Origin: Castor canadensis
Taxonomy: Eukaryota; Chordata; Mammalia; Rodentia; Castoridae
Reading direction: 5' to 3'
Assembly (NCBI RefSeq): GCF_047511655.1
Contig: NC_133389.1
Span: forward strand, 43,062,295-43,126,294
Length of the DNA stretch: 64,000 nt
Shown: in pieces, positions 33,640 to 45,802 of the stretch
How positions within the stretch are numbered: the first letter of the stretch is position 1
Layout of the letters: the number at the start of each line of letters is the position of its first letter
Translations under genes and position numbers: made by a program
Notes under the pieces: model-generated
What the model was told of the DNA's origin: nothing
What the model saw: only the letters and a program-made list of their open reading frames with translations
Databases searched by the model: none

Positions 33640-34195
33640 TCAATTCCCCTATGTCACACTTCTCTTATTATTAATACCTGGTGTTGGTATAGTACATTTG
33701 TTATTAATGAGCCAATATTGATATATTATTAACTAGCGTCCATATTTTACCTTAGGGTCCATTGTGGTCTGTGGGGTTTTGACAAATGAATGGTGACCTG
33801 TGTTCATTATTATGGTATCAGGCAGAATAGTTTCACTGTCCTAAAAATCACCTGTGCTCCACCTATTTGTACCATCATTCTTCTCTTCCTTTCTCTCCTA
33901 CCCCCTGGAAACTGCTGCCTTTTTCTTTTTTTTTAATTATCTCCCTAGTTTTGCCTTTTCCAGAATATCATATAGTTGGAATTACACAGTATGTACTCTT
34001 TCCAGATTGGCCTCTTACATTTAGTAGTATGCATTTATGGTTTCCCTGTGTCTTTTCATGGCTTGATAGCTGGTTTGTTTTTATAGCTGGGTAGTATTCC
34101 ATTGTACGGATGCACCACAATTTATTTATTTGTTCACTTATTGGAGGATATTTTGTTTCATCCAAGTTGTGGCAACAACTATGTCAAATGGAATA
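33640..34195 (-). mobile_element. Old L1M 3' end fragment
   Basis: The minus strand contains the L1 ORF2-end/3' UTR words ATACAATGGAATACTA, CTATCAAGCCATGAAAAGAC and CTATATGATATTCTGGAAAA. A diverged 3' UTR follows, with the typical TTTGTCAAAACCC stretch. The divergence indicates an ancient insertion. Confidence 0.8.
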
Positions 34196-36179
34196 AACCT
34201 GTGTGCAGGTTTTTTCGCGGAAGAAATAGTTTTTGACTGGCAGCTAGAATGACTGGTCCAGCTTTAAGAATAATTTCTCCAATTACACTTATTTATTTTC
34301 ATCTGGTTTGCTTCATCTACCACATACGGAGCTTCCTTCTTTCCTTGAACAGGTGCTCCCTCATTTACAGAGGAATAATCCACATCATATAAATGGGCTT
34401 GGTAAATTTCAGGGCTCAAGATTACACAATAGCTTCGTCTGTCCCCAAGCCTAGCCTTAGGGGATCACATCACTTTCAGAGCAATCAGTTACTGGGGGCC
34501 TTGTCCCAGTGTAATTTCTCCCATGCAGGACTTGGAACATTGTAAGGACACTGATGGCACTTTGGCCATGAGAAAATTTCTTAGGGACTTTAAATCCATC
34601 ATTCCTTCTCTTCACACTGGCTCAGGAAAGGATAATTTCTCACCAGCAAAGTTTCTCCAGAGTTCTCAGGTGAGAACTGTCTGGAAAGACTAACAGCTTT
34701 GGGGGGTGAGGGGAAGGGGGAGAAATGACCCAAAGATTGTATGTACATATGAATAAAAAAAAAGACTGACAGTTTTTAGTTCACTAGTCTCAAGAGAGGG
34801 GAAGGGCACATGGATGTAATCCACATAATGACCAGAAGGGAAATTCCTGAATGTTTAAGGCTTGCCTCTCACTATTAAGGAAGTAGAGCTGTGGAAATAA
34901 TCGCCATGTGTCAGTCATTGTTTTGTGTCACCCCTACCTGCCCTTCTTTTACTTGAGAGTTGAGACTGATCAGATTCTCAGTTTTTTCTATTTGCTCCTG
35001 TTTTTTACGCAGCTGTTTCTTCTCCTAACATTTAACTTTTATTTGCTTCAGTTAAAAAAAAAGATTCCTGCTAGAAAGAACTCCCCTGGACAGCCATATT
35101 AGCAATAGCAGTCCATTTTGTTTCAACCCATTGGGTTTTCCTTTCATGATTATTTTCCATAATCTTAGTTAACTTAAAGTGAAAATAAAATATGGTCCTG
35201 GGGCCCTTTGGGAATGATTTTCTTTGGTGAAGAATCAAAATACCCCTTTCTTCATTTGCTAATATTGGAAGTAAAGGGTGGAACTGTGGTTCAGTAAAGG
35301 TAAACATAAATGAGACAGTCATTTTTTTTTCTAGTGTTATGCATGGCACACAGACTTTAACAAATCATGTGTGAAAATGTACCATCTATATTACAAACCT
35401 GGATGTGTAGGTGCAGTTTAACACTTAGAAACACCTATATAAAGGGACCCAATTAGAGATGGAGTGATGAGTGGTGATGAGGGCTGTAGGCAGAAGATGG
35501 GCTTTGGGGAAGTTGTAGCACATAGAGCAGCTGAATATTCAGCCCTGTAGCTGAGAAGCGGAATCGAAAGCCAGGACAGACCTATCTGTAGAGGCTAAGC
35601 TCTACAGCAGGAACAAGAGTGGGTGCAGGAAATGGGAAAGTACCGATGACCAGACCTTGTCCTCCTCAGTCTAAATGAGGCTGTCAGAAGAATGTGGACA
35701 GGGTGTCAGAGTTGAAGCCAAAGAAGAGGTCCGGTCCTCCTTACTTTTTATGGTGAAGCACAATTATGTGCAGACTCAAGACCAATTGCATGCCTTAAAT
35801 ATGCCTCATAAATATTATTGAAAATATTTTAATTTAATAAATTTATAAATTTACAAATTTAATACATTTTAAAATTTATTTTTTAATAATGACTGAGAAT
35901 AGGGTTTAGCTGTGAAGCAGATGGCTTCACATTAGGCAAATCTAATTGCATTCTCTGTATTGATCATGGCAGCATCGAGCACACAGTAGGATAAAATTAT
36001 TTGTCAAATGCATCATCCATTGCCAGGCATCAGTACTGGTGCAACAATTACTGTAGATGACATCAGTGGAAGCAATTTTGTGACCAGAGTTAACATGGTC
36101 TAAGATGGTAAAAAATTTGTTATTGTTCCTTCTCCGGGCATTGGTTTCTTCTTGGTACCATATGCTTTTCAAACTTCTT

Positions 36180-36945
36180 CACTTTGGTATATAGTCATGC
36201 TCATATACCTTAGTCTCAGCCAATGCCAGGTCACATATATGATGGTGATCTCATCAGATAATGGAGCTGAAAATTCTTATTGCCTAGTGACATCATAGCT
36301 GTCATGATACCATAGTACATATCCATGTGTTTGTGGTGATACTGGTATAAACAAAACTGTGCTGCCAGTTGTATAAAAGTATGGCATATATGTTATATAC
36401 AGTACATAATACTTGATACTATGTTACTGTGTGACTATGTTACTAGTTTATGTATTTACTATATTATAAATTTTATTATTATTTTACTCTGTACTCCTTT
36501 TATTTATAAAAAATGATGATGGGCCCAATGTGGTGATTCATGCCTGTAATCTCAGCTAGTGGGAGTAGGAGATGTGAGAATTATGATCTGAGGTTTGTCT
36601 TGGACAAAAGTACAAGATCCTATCTAAAAAGTAAAGTGAAAAAACGCTACTGTATGGCTCAAGTGGTAGAGGTTTTGCTTGATAAGCACAAGGTCCTGAG
36701 TTCAAACTCCAGTACTGCAGAAAAAAGTTCACTAGAAACTCTATGCTGAGTTATACTAGCAGCCGCCTCTTATGTTTTGTGTTTACCATGTCTCTTCATC
36801 GCATCATGAAGTGATTGTTCTATACTGTCTAGGTTTGTGTGAGAGCACTCTTATGATATTTGTGCAATGATGAAATCACCTTCTGACACAGTTCTCAGAA
36901 TGCATTCCCATTGTTAAGTGACATATGAGTATAATACATTAAACT
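36180..36945. mobile_element. Ancient interspersed repeat, family not named
   Basis: The end TAGGTTTGTGTGAGAGCACT..ATTTGTGCAATGATGAAATC..CATTCCCATTGTTAAGTGAC matches a familiar old mammalian repeat. I do not recall its name with certainty. It is interrupted by a composite SINE at 36521-36726. Confidence 0.5.
36521..36726 (+). mobile_element. Composite SINE (7SL-like + ID-like)
   Basis: TGCCTGTAATCTCAGCTAGT..AGATCCTATCT is joined to ATGGCTCAAGTGGTAGAGG..GAGTTCAAACTCCAGTACTGC and an A tail. It interrupts an older repeat. Confidence 0.85.
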
Positions 36946-38382
36946 CTAAGTAATTACGTGGGGGAAAATATATTGTTATTTCTATAGAAAAAAATCCCCT
37001 GAAGCTTTGTTATACTAATTCTCTGGACCAAAACCCAGTTGTTCTCCTTTCATCTTTTTTCGTGATGATAGCAGGAGTGGGGGTGGGACAGGTGGGACAG
37101 GTTTGGTGGTCACACAATAGCCCTAGCCTGGCAGTCTTAGGGCTGGGGTATGGGTTTACCTGGGGTTAGGTTTATACAGGGAAGGAAATGGAATTCATAT
37201 TCTGAAGGAGGAAAAGGCCAAAGTGGTATTAATACATCTAAAGCCTGATGATCAGCAGTCAGAAGCCAAAGTGCAGAGCCAAATATGGGGCAGCAAAGCC
37301 AGGAGTGGGCAGACTGAGGAAAACATGGAGACTGAGTCTGACTTCACAAACTTCTATGGCGCTATGAGTGGGCTTGCTCAGATGTCTTAGTTAACTTCAA
37401 GGGGCTGAAAGGGGTGAAGAAGACATTTTGGCTCCTTAGAACTATTCCTGAAAATCCTACATGAGAGACAAGCAGGAAGCTGGTATATCTTTTCCTGTTC
37501 CTTCCTGTTTCCTGCTGCTTCCTGTTCCTGCTGCCAATTGTGAAGTAATTGTAGATGGCAGGACCTGTTTGAGAACTCTGCTAAGGCAGAACAAAGGTTT
37601 TGGGGAAACTGTTGGTATCACTAACAGAACATGTATCATCATGAATTATATTGTTTCTCAAACAATCTGTCATATGCCAGCTACGAAGTGACAAATGTTG
37701 AGTCTATGAAATAAAAACATTTCAGGTCCATTCTCAAAGTCAATTTTTCCCATGTGTTTTTTGGCACTGCTATGTATACAGGTGTGTAATAACTTTAGAT
37801 GTTATTCTGTAGCAGGATCAAAATTTACAGTGTGCCAGGTTGTTCTAGTACAGTTGTTCTTTGGCTACATTAGGAACAATGTTTTCCAGAATCTCCTCCA
37901 TCTGTGGATCATAGTTAGAATTGACCAAAAGAAGCACTTGCATGAGATTAGAGAGGCAGCAGGAAATGATGGCCATTTTCTCCTGGAGCCCTTTGCAGGA
38001 GGCTTTGGTGGTAGACAGGTGAGTGATACCTAACAGGCCCCAGCCTGTCCTTGCTCCATTCTTCTTGGTGACCACATTCCTTTCTGATTGTTGGCCAGAA
38101 CCTGAGCCAGCTCTTGGCTGAGGACCTGCAGCTGCTGACATTTTCTGTCTACACAAAACCTTATCCACTGCTGCAGCTGCAGAGTGCTCAACTTTTCTGA
38201 TCCCCAGCTAGTTCTGATGGGTCTTCTCACTGTCAAGAGACACTCTGGTTCTCTCACTTTTTCCTTCCAAAGTTCTTTCCTAACTTCTCCTCCAACAGTG
38301 TCAGGTTCAATCTCTGTATTAAATCTCTTATTCCATGAAAGTTTTGAAATAGAACTTTACTTCCCTGAACAGAACCCGACTA

Positions 38383-38410
38383 ATTTTACCTACTCATATG
38401 TAGGTAAAAT
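38383..38410. repeat. 11 bp inverted repeat
   Basis: ATTTTACCTAC (38383-38393), loop TCATAT, then GTAGGTAAAAT (38400-38410), all exact. Confidence 0.9.
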
Positions 38411-38620
38411 AGATCTTCATTTATTTTCTGTAACTGATGTTTGGAGGCCCTATTTTTACCAATGGCGGGGGTAGGGTAGAGGATAGGGAAACTATTAAAC
38501 TTGCCAAAGGAAACAGTCTCTTATGGTTTAAGGCAGTCATTTCTTGGTTACCTTAAGCTGTTCTGCACCTCTCTCCTCTTTTCCTAAACTGTCGCCAGGT
38601 ACAGAGGGAACCTAACCTAC

Positions 38621-38666
38621 CCAGCTTCTTGGTGGGACAGGCCTCTCTGTCCCACCAAGAAGCTGG
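38621..38666. repeat. Perfect 20 bp inverted repeat (hairpin)
   Basis: The arm CCAGCTTCTTGGTGGGACAG (38621-38640) is followed by the 6 nt loop GCCTCT and its exact reverse complement (38647-38666). Confidence 0.95.
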
Positions 38667-39513
38667 TCCCTGCTGTGGTACAGCCTCCTGTCATTGGTGC
38701 CCTCGCTGGAGATCTAACTAATTCCACATGACTCCTTGGGTCAATAAACTGGGACCCAGCGTTTTGCTGAATTCTAAGGCCCTGATGTTTGCATTCGATG
38801 ACAAGGTGGCCACCCTCTCTGGTTTCATCTCCTGACTCTAGGTCTCTGCTAGTCTTCCTGTCCTCTCAGCATTTCCTCATCCCCTCTGAGGTCTGATGAG
38901 TTCCTGATTCCATGCCAAGGTTGTGAGGGAATCATTTAGGGAGCTTCTACAGGTATAAGGGGAATCCACAGCAGGAAGGAAAAGTTTTCTAGAAGCCCCT
39001 AGAAGGTTGACAAACAGAAGTAGTGAGAATGGGACAATACCTTGGGATATAGGGATTAGAGATAGATGAGGCTAAGGTAAAACAGTTCCAGGGGCTGGAC
39101 AGATTCAAGGGTACACCCCAAAAATGGGGAGCAGAAATGGAGTATATAGGAAAGCTGAAGAAAGAAGTATTCTCACCATGTCAGTGTGCTTGGGAGGGAG
39201 GTCAAGGAGGGCATTCTGGAAGATCTAGGGTTTGGAGGAAAGCAGAAGGAAGCTTAGGGGAGCAGAACAATTGTGCAACTGTGAACTTTGTAAATTGCTC
39301 CCTTGAGATTAAATCCTGGGTCAAAGGTCAAAGATAAATCTTTTATTGAGCCCGGTTTCCCCCAGGTGTTAAAGAGGAAAACATCCCTTCTACTGGTCAA
39401 TTGTGAAATATTCAGCATAGAGCAGGGACTTTCTGCATTGTAACCACATCGTTAACCACACTCACCTCTCACCATTAGCTGCTAAGTAAAGAAAAGCAGT
39501 TAAAAATGAACTT

Positions 39514-39708
39514 CCAGCCAGTTGCTGATGGCTCATGCCTGCAATTCTAGGTATTCAGGAGGCAGAGATCAGGAGGATTGTAGTTTGAAGCCAGTCTGGG
39601 CAAATAGTTTGTGCAAACCTATCTCGAAAAACCCTTCACACAAATAGGGCTGGTGGAGTACCTCAAGGTGAAGGCCCTAAATTCAAGCCCCAGTACTACA
39701 AATAAAGA
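39514..39708 (+). mobile_element. Composite SINE (7SL-like + shortened ID-like)
   Basis: The left part is CTCATGCCTGCAATTCTAGG..GGCAGAGATCAGGAGGATTG; the right part is GGGCTGGTGGAGTACCTCAA then TTCAAGCCCCAGTACTAC. The right unit lacks the middle of the ID sequence. GAACTTCC flanks both sides (likely target duplication). Confidence 0.8.
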
Positions 39709-40794
39709 ACTTCCATATTTCTTTAACATGCTCCCTCCACTAGACTTACCTCTTAGATTTCTAAAATCCAGATGATGTATATATTTACTGTGCTTGTTCC
39801 CAATTTTGGCCTTTCTAGTCTCCTTTTAAACTGTTAATGTTTTATAGATTATAGCACCTTGAATACAGGAACTACATGGTTTGCTTCTGTTCTGTGTAGG
39901 TGCCAGGGTGCAGCATAGCTGGGTGTTTCTTTCAGTCTCAGTTTGCTTCTGGATGGCATGCTCATTCTGTTACTATACCATCCTACCCCATCTGTGGAAA
40001 TTAAGAACTAATGGAATTTTATTGATAAAAATAGATGAAACTTTGAAATGCAGAAAAAAATTAAGATAAGCATGAATGGCCAAATCACCAAAATGCAAAG
40101 TTTCAAAACCAGTATGCTTGAATTTCACACAATGCACTGGTACTTTCCATCCTTTCTTTAAATACCTCCTTCCCCCATGAGACCTTAGACTCCTTACAGG
40201 CTATGTCTCAGACTTAACCTAATGCTAGGGCCACTAACTGCTTTTTAAAAGGTTACTTAAAAATTGAACCTGGTGAAAAGAAAGGTCTAGGTGAATTCGT
40301 TTTGTATGTTAACTATATAAAAGACTAAGAAAAAATCTAAGCCTCAGAGCTGTTGGCTGTACCTTGTAATAACACTGATCTTTTGCTAAAAAGGAATGTT
40401 AATCAGCTCTGCATGGGTGATCTCCATTTGTTACCTGGTTGCTAGGTGACAGCTAAAGATTAGCCTATCATAGGTGAAGGAAATTTCTACCTTGTGCTTT
40501 TGTTTGTAGTGATGAAAAATGTTGATATTTGAGGTACCCTTTTCTATGCCTTTGACTCTTGAATTGTTTTTAAAAAGCCCCTCTTTACCCAACAAGTCCA
40601 AAGATTACAACAGGCAATAAACAGCTTTCCATGGTCCTAGAGTGCTCTCCTTCTTGGCTTTTTTTCTTCTTCCTGAGATCATTTCTTTCTCCAGGGAGAA
40701 ATGTCTGATGATGCAAAACACACGAGACAAATGATAAACTTCAGATATTACCTAACTTTGCTTATCCCTCCAGAAAATGGTGGGTTGGATAATA

Positions 40795-40925
40795 GAATTT
40801 AGCACAAGGATTGTCGTGAGGATAAAATCAGATGTCAGATGAGAGGTGCCTAGCATCATGTCTGTCCATAGGAAACACTCAGGATATATTGGATACCATT
40901 ATTGTTGTCATAACCAACATTGCCA
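40795..40925 (+). mobile_element. MIR 3' fragment
   Basis: TTGTCGTGAGGATAAAATCA, GTGCCTAGCATCATGTCTG and the following GGAAACACTCAGGATATATT are the MIR 3' region. Confidence 0.55.
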
Positions 40926-41659
40926 TGGGTTAGATGCTCTCTGTGCTTCAGAAATTTGTTGCTCCAAAGGGAAGTTCGGGTTTATTTATTTATTAAAAAA
41001 AAAAACTGACTGCAATGTAATTCTCTTTGACCAAGGGGAGGACCAGTGAGCAATGAAGGCCACTGTGTCTGAAGGCTTTGTCTGGTAGTGTGCTCAGGTG
41101 TGTCATCCCCTTGTGAGCTTCACCTTTGCTTTGCTTGAGATAAAGAGGCCAATACACCTTGTAAATGACACAGAAAGTTAGAAATGGCAGCTGAAGTGGC
41201 AGGTGCATCTAGTCCATGTACTTTTGCATTCTTGCAGGCACCAAAGGAAATTTGGGAGTGGTTCCTTCTCAACTTGGAAGCACCTCATTAACCCACATGT
41301 AACATAGCACAGAGTGGATTTAGAATGAACTCCATCAGTAACCTGCTGCATATATTTTTGCACGATAAACATCCATCTACATACATTTTGTTTTCATGAT
41401 CTCCGAAGTAAACTCCTAGAAGTTAGACTGTAGAATGTGATTATCTTTTGGTTGTCATTAGGGTGATCATGGGGTGCGCCTGATTGCAGATGTTCTTCAT
41501 CCTCCACTATCGGGCCAGGTTAGGATCCAACAGGGTGGGGGAGGGATAGAGGACACTTGGGGAACTGGCTTCCTTCTATGTTACTTCTACTTCCTCTGCA
41601 GTTTGCTTAGTTTACCTTCTTTATCTAATCCTCTTGTTAATGGTGCCAGTGCAGTCTAG

Positions 41660-41920
41660 TATCAGAAGACTTCCTTGTGTTCCATAGGGAAGAATCCACA
41701 GCAGGACACGTGGGTATAATTGGGGTTCATTAAAAGTTAGGGAAAGGAAATAAAGGTGAAGGCCAGGAAGCAGAGAGAGAGCGTGCGTCTCTTCTGCAGG
41801 TGCTTTTCAAACCTATGCTAACCTATGGGAAAGGAGGAGCCAGGTGATTCCCATCCAATAATCAATAAGTGGGGAGGGTGATTTGAGCCTTTCCTGGTAA
41901 CCTATACACACACACACAAT
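41660..41920. mobile_element. Possible LTR fragment
   Basis: This stretch has GGGTATAATTGGGGTTCATT and a following AGGAAATAAAGG, in a composition unlike its AT-rich surroundings. The tentative assignment rests on style alone. Confidence 0.25.
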
Positions 41921-42385
41921 ATTAAATCATATATTTTTTTTATGAGTCCTGAACTTTTCCTAGCTCTAGCCTGCCCTTACTCTGATTCATAGTTATGGCC
42001 AAACATTACTGGCATATGTAAGGGGGACAGTATTCCTTTCAATTTTTGTCTTTATTTCATCCCAGCTTTTGACTGCCAGTTGAGTAGGTGGATCCCTAAA
42101 CTATTTTTTGTTTTGATTTTTAACACTTTAAATCCTGCAGTAGCAACAACATAGTGGATTCTACTATCTGCTCTTAGAATGCTCCTGATTAAATAAGAAT
42201 TTTATTTCTCTTAATTTACAAGGGAAACTCCTGGATGAGAAAGGTCATTCCTTAAAAAAAGCATGAATACTCATCTGTCTCTTTAGCTACCAACTTGGCT
42301 GATCACAGAGAAAATTGAAGAATGCGTTTTTTCCCTTTTTCCTTCCATGTCTAGCAAAATGTCTCTTTATTTATAATTTCTTTCT

Positions 42386-42476
42386 TTTCCTTTTTTTTCC
42401 CAGTGCTAGGGGTAAAACTCAGGACTGTGCACATGCCAGGCAACTGTTCTATCACTGAGTTATATCTCTGTCCCCA
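42386..42476 (-). mobile_element. ID-type SINE
   Basis: CCAGTGCTAGGGGTAAAACT, CATGCCAGGCAACTGTTCTA on the plus strand. Confidence 0.75.
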
Positions 42477-42829
42477 AATTGCCTCTTTTTAGTGTCTCTA
42501 TTTCAAATACCCAAAGAAAGGTTTAACGGGATCAATCATTCACCCCACCGTGGGCAGATCTTTTAATTCAGTCTATCTTTTGGGCTCCTAGACAACCTAT
42601 AGATGGCTACTCTGGGATGAAGCACCCTCTTTTGTGTAATTACCTGCTGGTTGAGTGTGTGTATGATGTTATCACAAGGAATAGAAGGAACCCTTCTGAT
42701 GCTCTGGAATTTTGAGTGATAAGAGCCGACTGAAGGGAAATTTAGAGAATTCTCTTAATTGCTAAAGGGAGGGAGAAAAGACCTGACAAGAATTGCCCAA
42801 TTTTTTGCAAAGAAAGAGTTTCTAGAAGT

Positions 42830-43370
42830 ACCTGAACACACAAAGCCTCCTAACTCACCAATTTAGGTATTTCCCAAGAGAAGTGAAAACACATGGCCAA
42901 TATGAACAAGAATTGTCAGAGCAGTTTTATTTTTGATAAAATCAGAAATAGTCCGGGTATCAATCAAAATGAGAATAGATAAGAACTTTGACATAGTTAT
43001 AGAATAAAATGATACTGACAGTAAGAAGAAATGTGTACTGAGACAAACAACATAGGTGAATCTCAAAAACATTATGCCGAGCAAAGGAAGCCTTATTCCG
43101 GAGTAATGTTATATAAGTCCATGTATAGAAAGTTCTAGGAGAGACAAGGCTAAAATAATAATAAGAAAGAAAGAAAAGTTATTGTCTTTGAAGATGGATT
43201 TGGGCCTGAACAGAAAGAGGCATTAGTATTTCCTGAGATGGTGGTAATTACTACATCTTGAAAGGGCTTTTTTGGGGGAAGGGAGGAGTAATGCATTTTT
43301 CAAAACTTAGCAAATATGTACTTAAAATTGGTGCATTTCATAGCATGTAATTTTATGTCAGGAGGAAAAA
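42830..43370 (+). mobile_element. Old L1M 3' end fragment
   Basis: The plus strand has GTGAATCTCAAAAACATTATGC, the ORF2-end/3' UTR signature of old L1s. It is followed by AAAACTTAGCAAATATG..GTGCATTTCATAGCATGTAA. It is heavily diverged. Confidence 0.75.
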
Positions 43371-43550
43371 GCATGTAAACAAATGCTGAGCTTTAGTTAA
43401 TGACACACTGACATGTCTGAAGGAAGTGTACTTAATGTTATGCTATAATAGAATTTGAAATTCATCAAGAAAACCAGTATGAATTGATGAATGGAGAGAG
43501 ACTTGGTTAATTGAATAGGTATGTGATAATGCAAGTATAATAAAATGCTA

Positions 43551-43900
43551 AGTCCAACACAGTGGTGTGAGCCTGTAGACCCTGGTACCTGGGAGGCTGA
43601 GGCAGAAGTATCACTTGAATTCAGGAGTTCAAGGCCAGTTTGGGCAAAAACTTAGTGAGAGTCCCATCTCAACCAACAAGCAGGGCATGGTGGTACGTGC
43701 CTGTCATCTCAACTACACTGGAGGAATAGATAGGAGGATCACAGTCTAAGGCTGATCCTGGGCAAAACATGCGACCTTATCCAGAAAGTAACTAAAGCAA
43801 AAAAAGGGCAGGGGCTGTGGCCCAAGTGGTAGAGCACCTGCTTAGCAAATCTGAGGTCCAGAGTTCAAACCCCAGTTCCAACAAAAACAAAACCAAAAAG
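43551..43900 (+). mobile_element. Composite SINE, apparent trimer (7SL-like + 7SL-like + ID-like)
   Basis: The first unit is ACAGTGGTGTGAGCCTGTAG..GAGTTCAAGGCCAGTTTGGG. The second unit is GCAGGGCATGGTGGTACGTG..AGGAGGATCACAGTC. The third is GGGGCTGTGGCCCAAGTGGT..GAGTTCAAACCCCAGTTCC with an A-rich tail. All are in one orientation. Confidence 0.8.
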
Positions 43901-44950
43901 TTAATCATGGGATCTTGGTGGTAGGGATATGAATATTCACTGGAAAAATCTTTCAGATTTCCTGCGTGTATAAAAATCTTCCCAAAAGGGTATTGAGGAA
44001 ACTGTCTGTTGACACAGGTAGACCATTCAATCAATTTCCATACTATTCAGTTTAATTTAAGTACATTTCAACTATAAAAAAATGCCATATGCAACGATTA
44101 TGTTATGTACTGAGGATACAAGAGTGAATAAAGGCAAAGTTATTGGCTCAAAGTGCTCTATAATTTCATAAAAGAGACCAAATGACACCAAATTGTCATA
44201 GGTACAAACATGTCAATAGTTTTCTGGAATAGCCTTTGTTTTCAGATGTATGGGATTCATTAAGTAAATGACTGCTATTTTGATTGCTTAACTTTGTCAG
44301 ACTTGCATATAAACAAATTAGTAAGTGAAGAGAAAAAATCTTTTGTCATCTGCTGCCTACTAATTTTGATTGGGGAAATATGCAGGAATCATTTTGTCTC
44401 TCTGTTGGTTCTGTGACCATGTTGACAAAACATGTAACATTTACTTTACAGCAAGAAAAAAGGCACCGAGAATACATGGAAAAATCAATAAAAGTCAGGG
44501 GAGAAAACAATGTTAATATTTTAAGGTTCATATTGGTTGGAGTTGTCTTCAACTTTTCCCCACCCCCCTCCTTCAGAATCTCCCACCACCAGCAGGACCT
44601 GATCACGAGACTGTCCTGCTCAGGCACATTTTGTGAATTTCTGTTGCATAGTTAAGCCCCACTGCCTTAGCCTGCTGTTCCAAGTCTTCCCTAGAGTGCT
44701 GTGTGTGTGCCTCTTCAGCCAAACCTTCACTCCATCCACTGCCTGTGATTCCCCCCCAACGCCCCCACATTCTGGCCCATCTCATTTGTGTGTAGCTGAT
44801 CTGTTTACATAATCTCCAGGCTTCATAAAAAACTCAGCTCTCTAAGAAGACCTCCTACATATCCCTCTCCCTTGAACTTGGAGGGGTTGAAGAATGATGA
44901 AGAATTAATCAACAGAAGAGCAAATCTCTCCAAGTAAGCCTTGGCATCTC

Positions 44951-45028
44951 TCTCCTTCCTTCCTTCCTTCTTTCCTTCCTTCCTTCCTTCCTTTATTCTT
45001 TCCTTCCTTCCTTCCCTTTCTTTCTTTC
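44951..45028. repeat. (TTCC)n microsatellite
   Basis: Interrupted TTCC/TTTC repeats, adjacent to an ID SINE. Confidence 0.95.
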
Positions 45029-45106
45029 ATCAGTGTTGGGGATTGAACACAGGGCCTTGTATCCACTAAGCAAGCTCTCTAGGGTTGAGCTACATCCCCA
45101 TCCCCT
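45029..45106 (-). mobile_element. ID-type SINE next to a TTCC microsatellite
   Basis: GTGTTGGGGATTGAACACAG, GGTTGAGCTACATCCCCATC on the plus strand. The T-rich tail side has expanded into (TTCC)n. Confidence 0.8.
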
Positions 45107-45174
45107 TTCTGTCTTTGGTGGCCTCTTTATTACTGTCTGTCTTGGTTTTCTGAATAAGCCATTTATAGCACTAC

Positions 45175-45295
45175 TTCTATTATATCATGAACCCCTGTAA
45201 GGCAAGGACTGAGTCCTACTTTTAAAGCCACCAAACAGTGCTCTGCATATAGTAAGAATTCAACAAATGTTTGTTTAATTAAATCTAGTTGTGCA
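45175..45295 (+). mobile_element. L2 3' tail
   Basis: GTAAGGCAAGGACTGAGTCC, GCTCTGCATATAGTAAGAAT, TCAACAAATGTTTGTTTAAT match the L2 end. Confidence 0.65.
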
Positions 45296-45734
45296 GTTAA
45301 CATCTATTCTGGAAAATAGCCCACACCAGGCTGAGCATGTTATTTATTAATCAGTCTGTGTCATTTTCTTCAAAGTGCAGTATTTTTTAATGAAACCAAA
45401 AGTTCATGAATGATTTTCAGAAATGCATTTTGTACTTCACCACCAAGAATGGTGGTACAGTACAGGTTTTATTTTACTTCATTTCCTAGGCAATTGTAAA
45501 ACATCTCACTGTCTAGGAGGGTCATACTTAGTGAAGGAAGGCATTGACTGTTATGAGGTCTTTGCTCAGGAACTTAGTAAATGGTGTAATTTTTTTCTTC
45601 CTAGTTTGGCTGATTTACGTTGCCTCTTTTTCCACATGTATAGTGCCATCTTGTGGCCATGGAGCATATAACACTCATTTTAATTCTGAGGCCTTGGTTT
45701 TTGAGTGTTCAGTGGTTTAGATAATTGTTATTCT

Positions 45735-45802
45735 CTCCCTACCCCCGTGTTGGAAATTGAATCCAGAGCCTTGCTAGGTAAGTGCCCTATGACTGTTATT
45801 CC
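45735..45802 (-). mobile_element. ID-type SINE fragment
   Basis: GTGTTGGAAATTGAATCCAG, CCTTGCTAGGTAAGTGCCCT on the plus strand. Confidence 0.65.

Larger units (their letters stand above)
24350..36180. other. Intergenic DNA, no gene seen
   Basis: It contains L2, MIR, MER5A, old L1, SINEs and microsatellites as listed. The stretches 24350-26040, 28905-30180, 31380-33640 and 34200-36180 hold nothing I recognise. Frames at 26136-27350 are L2-derived. Confidence 0.6.
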
